36,725 nucleotides of DNA from Deltaproteobacteria bacterium (GTDB lineage: Bacteria > Desulfobacterota > Desulfobacteria > Desulfobacterales > Desulfatirhabdiaceae), in the NCBI GenBank assembly GCA_016219185.1, contig JACRBZ010000046.1, positions 1 to 36,725 on the forward strand. The letters run 5' to 3'. This document shows positions 36,462-36,725 of this stretch, one piece after another. Position 1 is the first letter of the stretch; each line of letters opens with the position of its first letter. A program made the translations under genes and the position numbers. Under the pieces are notes generated by a model. The model had not been told where the DNA came from. It was given only the letters and a program-made list of their open reading frames with translations, and did not search any database.

Positions 36462-36725
36462 GTGCGACACGATGTCGCATAGTTGAGTGTATTAAGCAGG
36501 AATACCCGGCATGTTTCTGCCGGACCCTACGCAGGCGTGTTACCGTTGCGCTGATGACGGGGTGCGAAGCCCTGCGGACAAAGCACCGAATTGGGTTCGA
36601 ATGGCGACAGGAGAACCCCTCCGGGAATCCTCCCCGGTTAAGGGCAGGGTCGGATGATATGGTGAACACATGTAAATGTCCGTAAGCGTCGTCAACGAAT
36701 ACAGACCTACGAGGATTAACAAGAC
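36462..36725 (+). ncRNA. Group II intron, 5' part of domain I (runs off the window)
   Basis: The sequence from 36462 begins GTGCGAC, the conserved 5' end of bacterial group II introns (GUGYG consensus), and the next bases fold as GCGACA-CGA-TGTCGC (36464-36478). Further on come GCGTGTTACCGTTGCG, GATGACGGGGTGCGAAGCC, GGACAAAGCACCG, GGTCGGATGATATGGTGAACA and AACGAATACAGACCTACGAGG, text that from memory is characteristic of domain I of bacterial group II introns of the bacterial-C/CL kind. No intron-encoded protein lies within the window. The intron sits 70 bases after the hydrolase stop, intergenically. This is a retroelement of which only the beginning is seen. Confidence 0.8.

Noticed and set aside
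1..36725. CRISPR array
   Set aside because: No regularly spaced direct repeats were seen in any intergenic region.

Overview
The window looks like a chromosomal segment of an anaerobic Desulfobacterota-type (deltaproteobacterial) organism. The argument rests on gene content: a YdhV-type aldehyde:ferredoxin oxidoreductase with its polyferredoxin, a one-polypeptide Mop-type molybdenum aldehyde oxidoreductase, a DsrC/TusE-like sulfur carrier, two C_GCAxxG_C_C redox proteins, and an acyl-CoA degradation cluster. No rRNA, tRNA or CRISPR array was seen. Base composition varies: GC-rich around 5.5-16 kb, clearly AT-richer around 17.4-18.3 kb and after 26.2 kb.

Layout. 0-5.5 kb is a patchwork of single genes: an N-formylglutamate amidohydrolase, a HigBA toxin-antitoxin pair with a palindromic operator, an Asp/Glu racemase, a methyltransferase, an exported PA14-like protein, a small hypothetical protein and a universal stress protein. 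A second universal stress gene is cut off after about 24 codons. 5.5-11.3 kb is a minus-strand operon: an RsbW-like ATPase fused to a degenerate acetyl-CoA synthetase, then a Tat-leader polyferredoxin, a YdhV-like tungsten/molybdenum oxidoreductase and a 184-residue unknown. 11.5-13.1 kb holds a quinone reductase and a C_GCAxxG_C_C protein. 13.5-17.3 kb is a holin, cell-wall hydrolase, PEGA-like and patatin-lipoprotein cassette without phage structural genes. 17.4-19.1 kb has an AT-hook-type protein and a coiled-coil lipoprotein, followed by a 140-bp foldback repeat.

19.6-26.3 kb is a molybdenum enzyme island. moaC and a moaE-like gene lie on the minus strand, preceded by the last codons of a lost mobA. 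On the plus strand a headless peroxiredoxin fragment is followed by the Mop-type oxidoreductase, a DsrC/TusE-like protein, a cysteine desulfurase and a second C_GCAxxG_C_C protein. The gene order suggests a dedicated sulfur relay for the molybdenum enzyme.

26.8-34.3 kb encodes a double-headed TetR regulator, a Com-like zinc ribbon, a strong terminator, and then a leucine/isovalerate-type pathway: methylcrotonyl-CoA carboxylase beta-like subunit, methylglutaconyl-CoA hydratase, HMG-CoA-lyase-like protein, biotin carrier, isovaleryl-CoA dehydrogenase and MaoC hydratase. No biotin carboxylase is present. 34.6-36.7 kb has an AraC-type regulator, an alpha/beta hydrolase and the 5' part of a group II intron that runs off the end.

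The strongest candidate for something undescribed is the anti-sigma-like ATPase fused to an acetyl-CoA synthetase that lacks its ATP-gripping loop and catalytic lysine, sitting first in an aldehyde oxidoreductase operon. It may be an acetate/CoA-status sensor. The second is the oxidoreductase, DsrC-like and desulfurase sulfur-relay set. Four or five genes are abruptly truncated (positions 185, 5448, 20551, 20794 and possibly 13505), which points to repeated small deletions or rearrangements, or to assembly joins.
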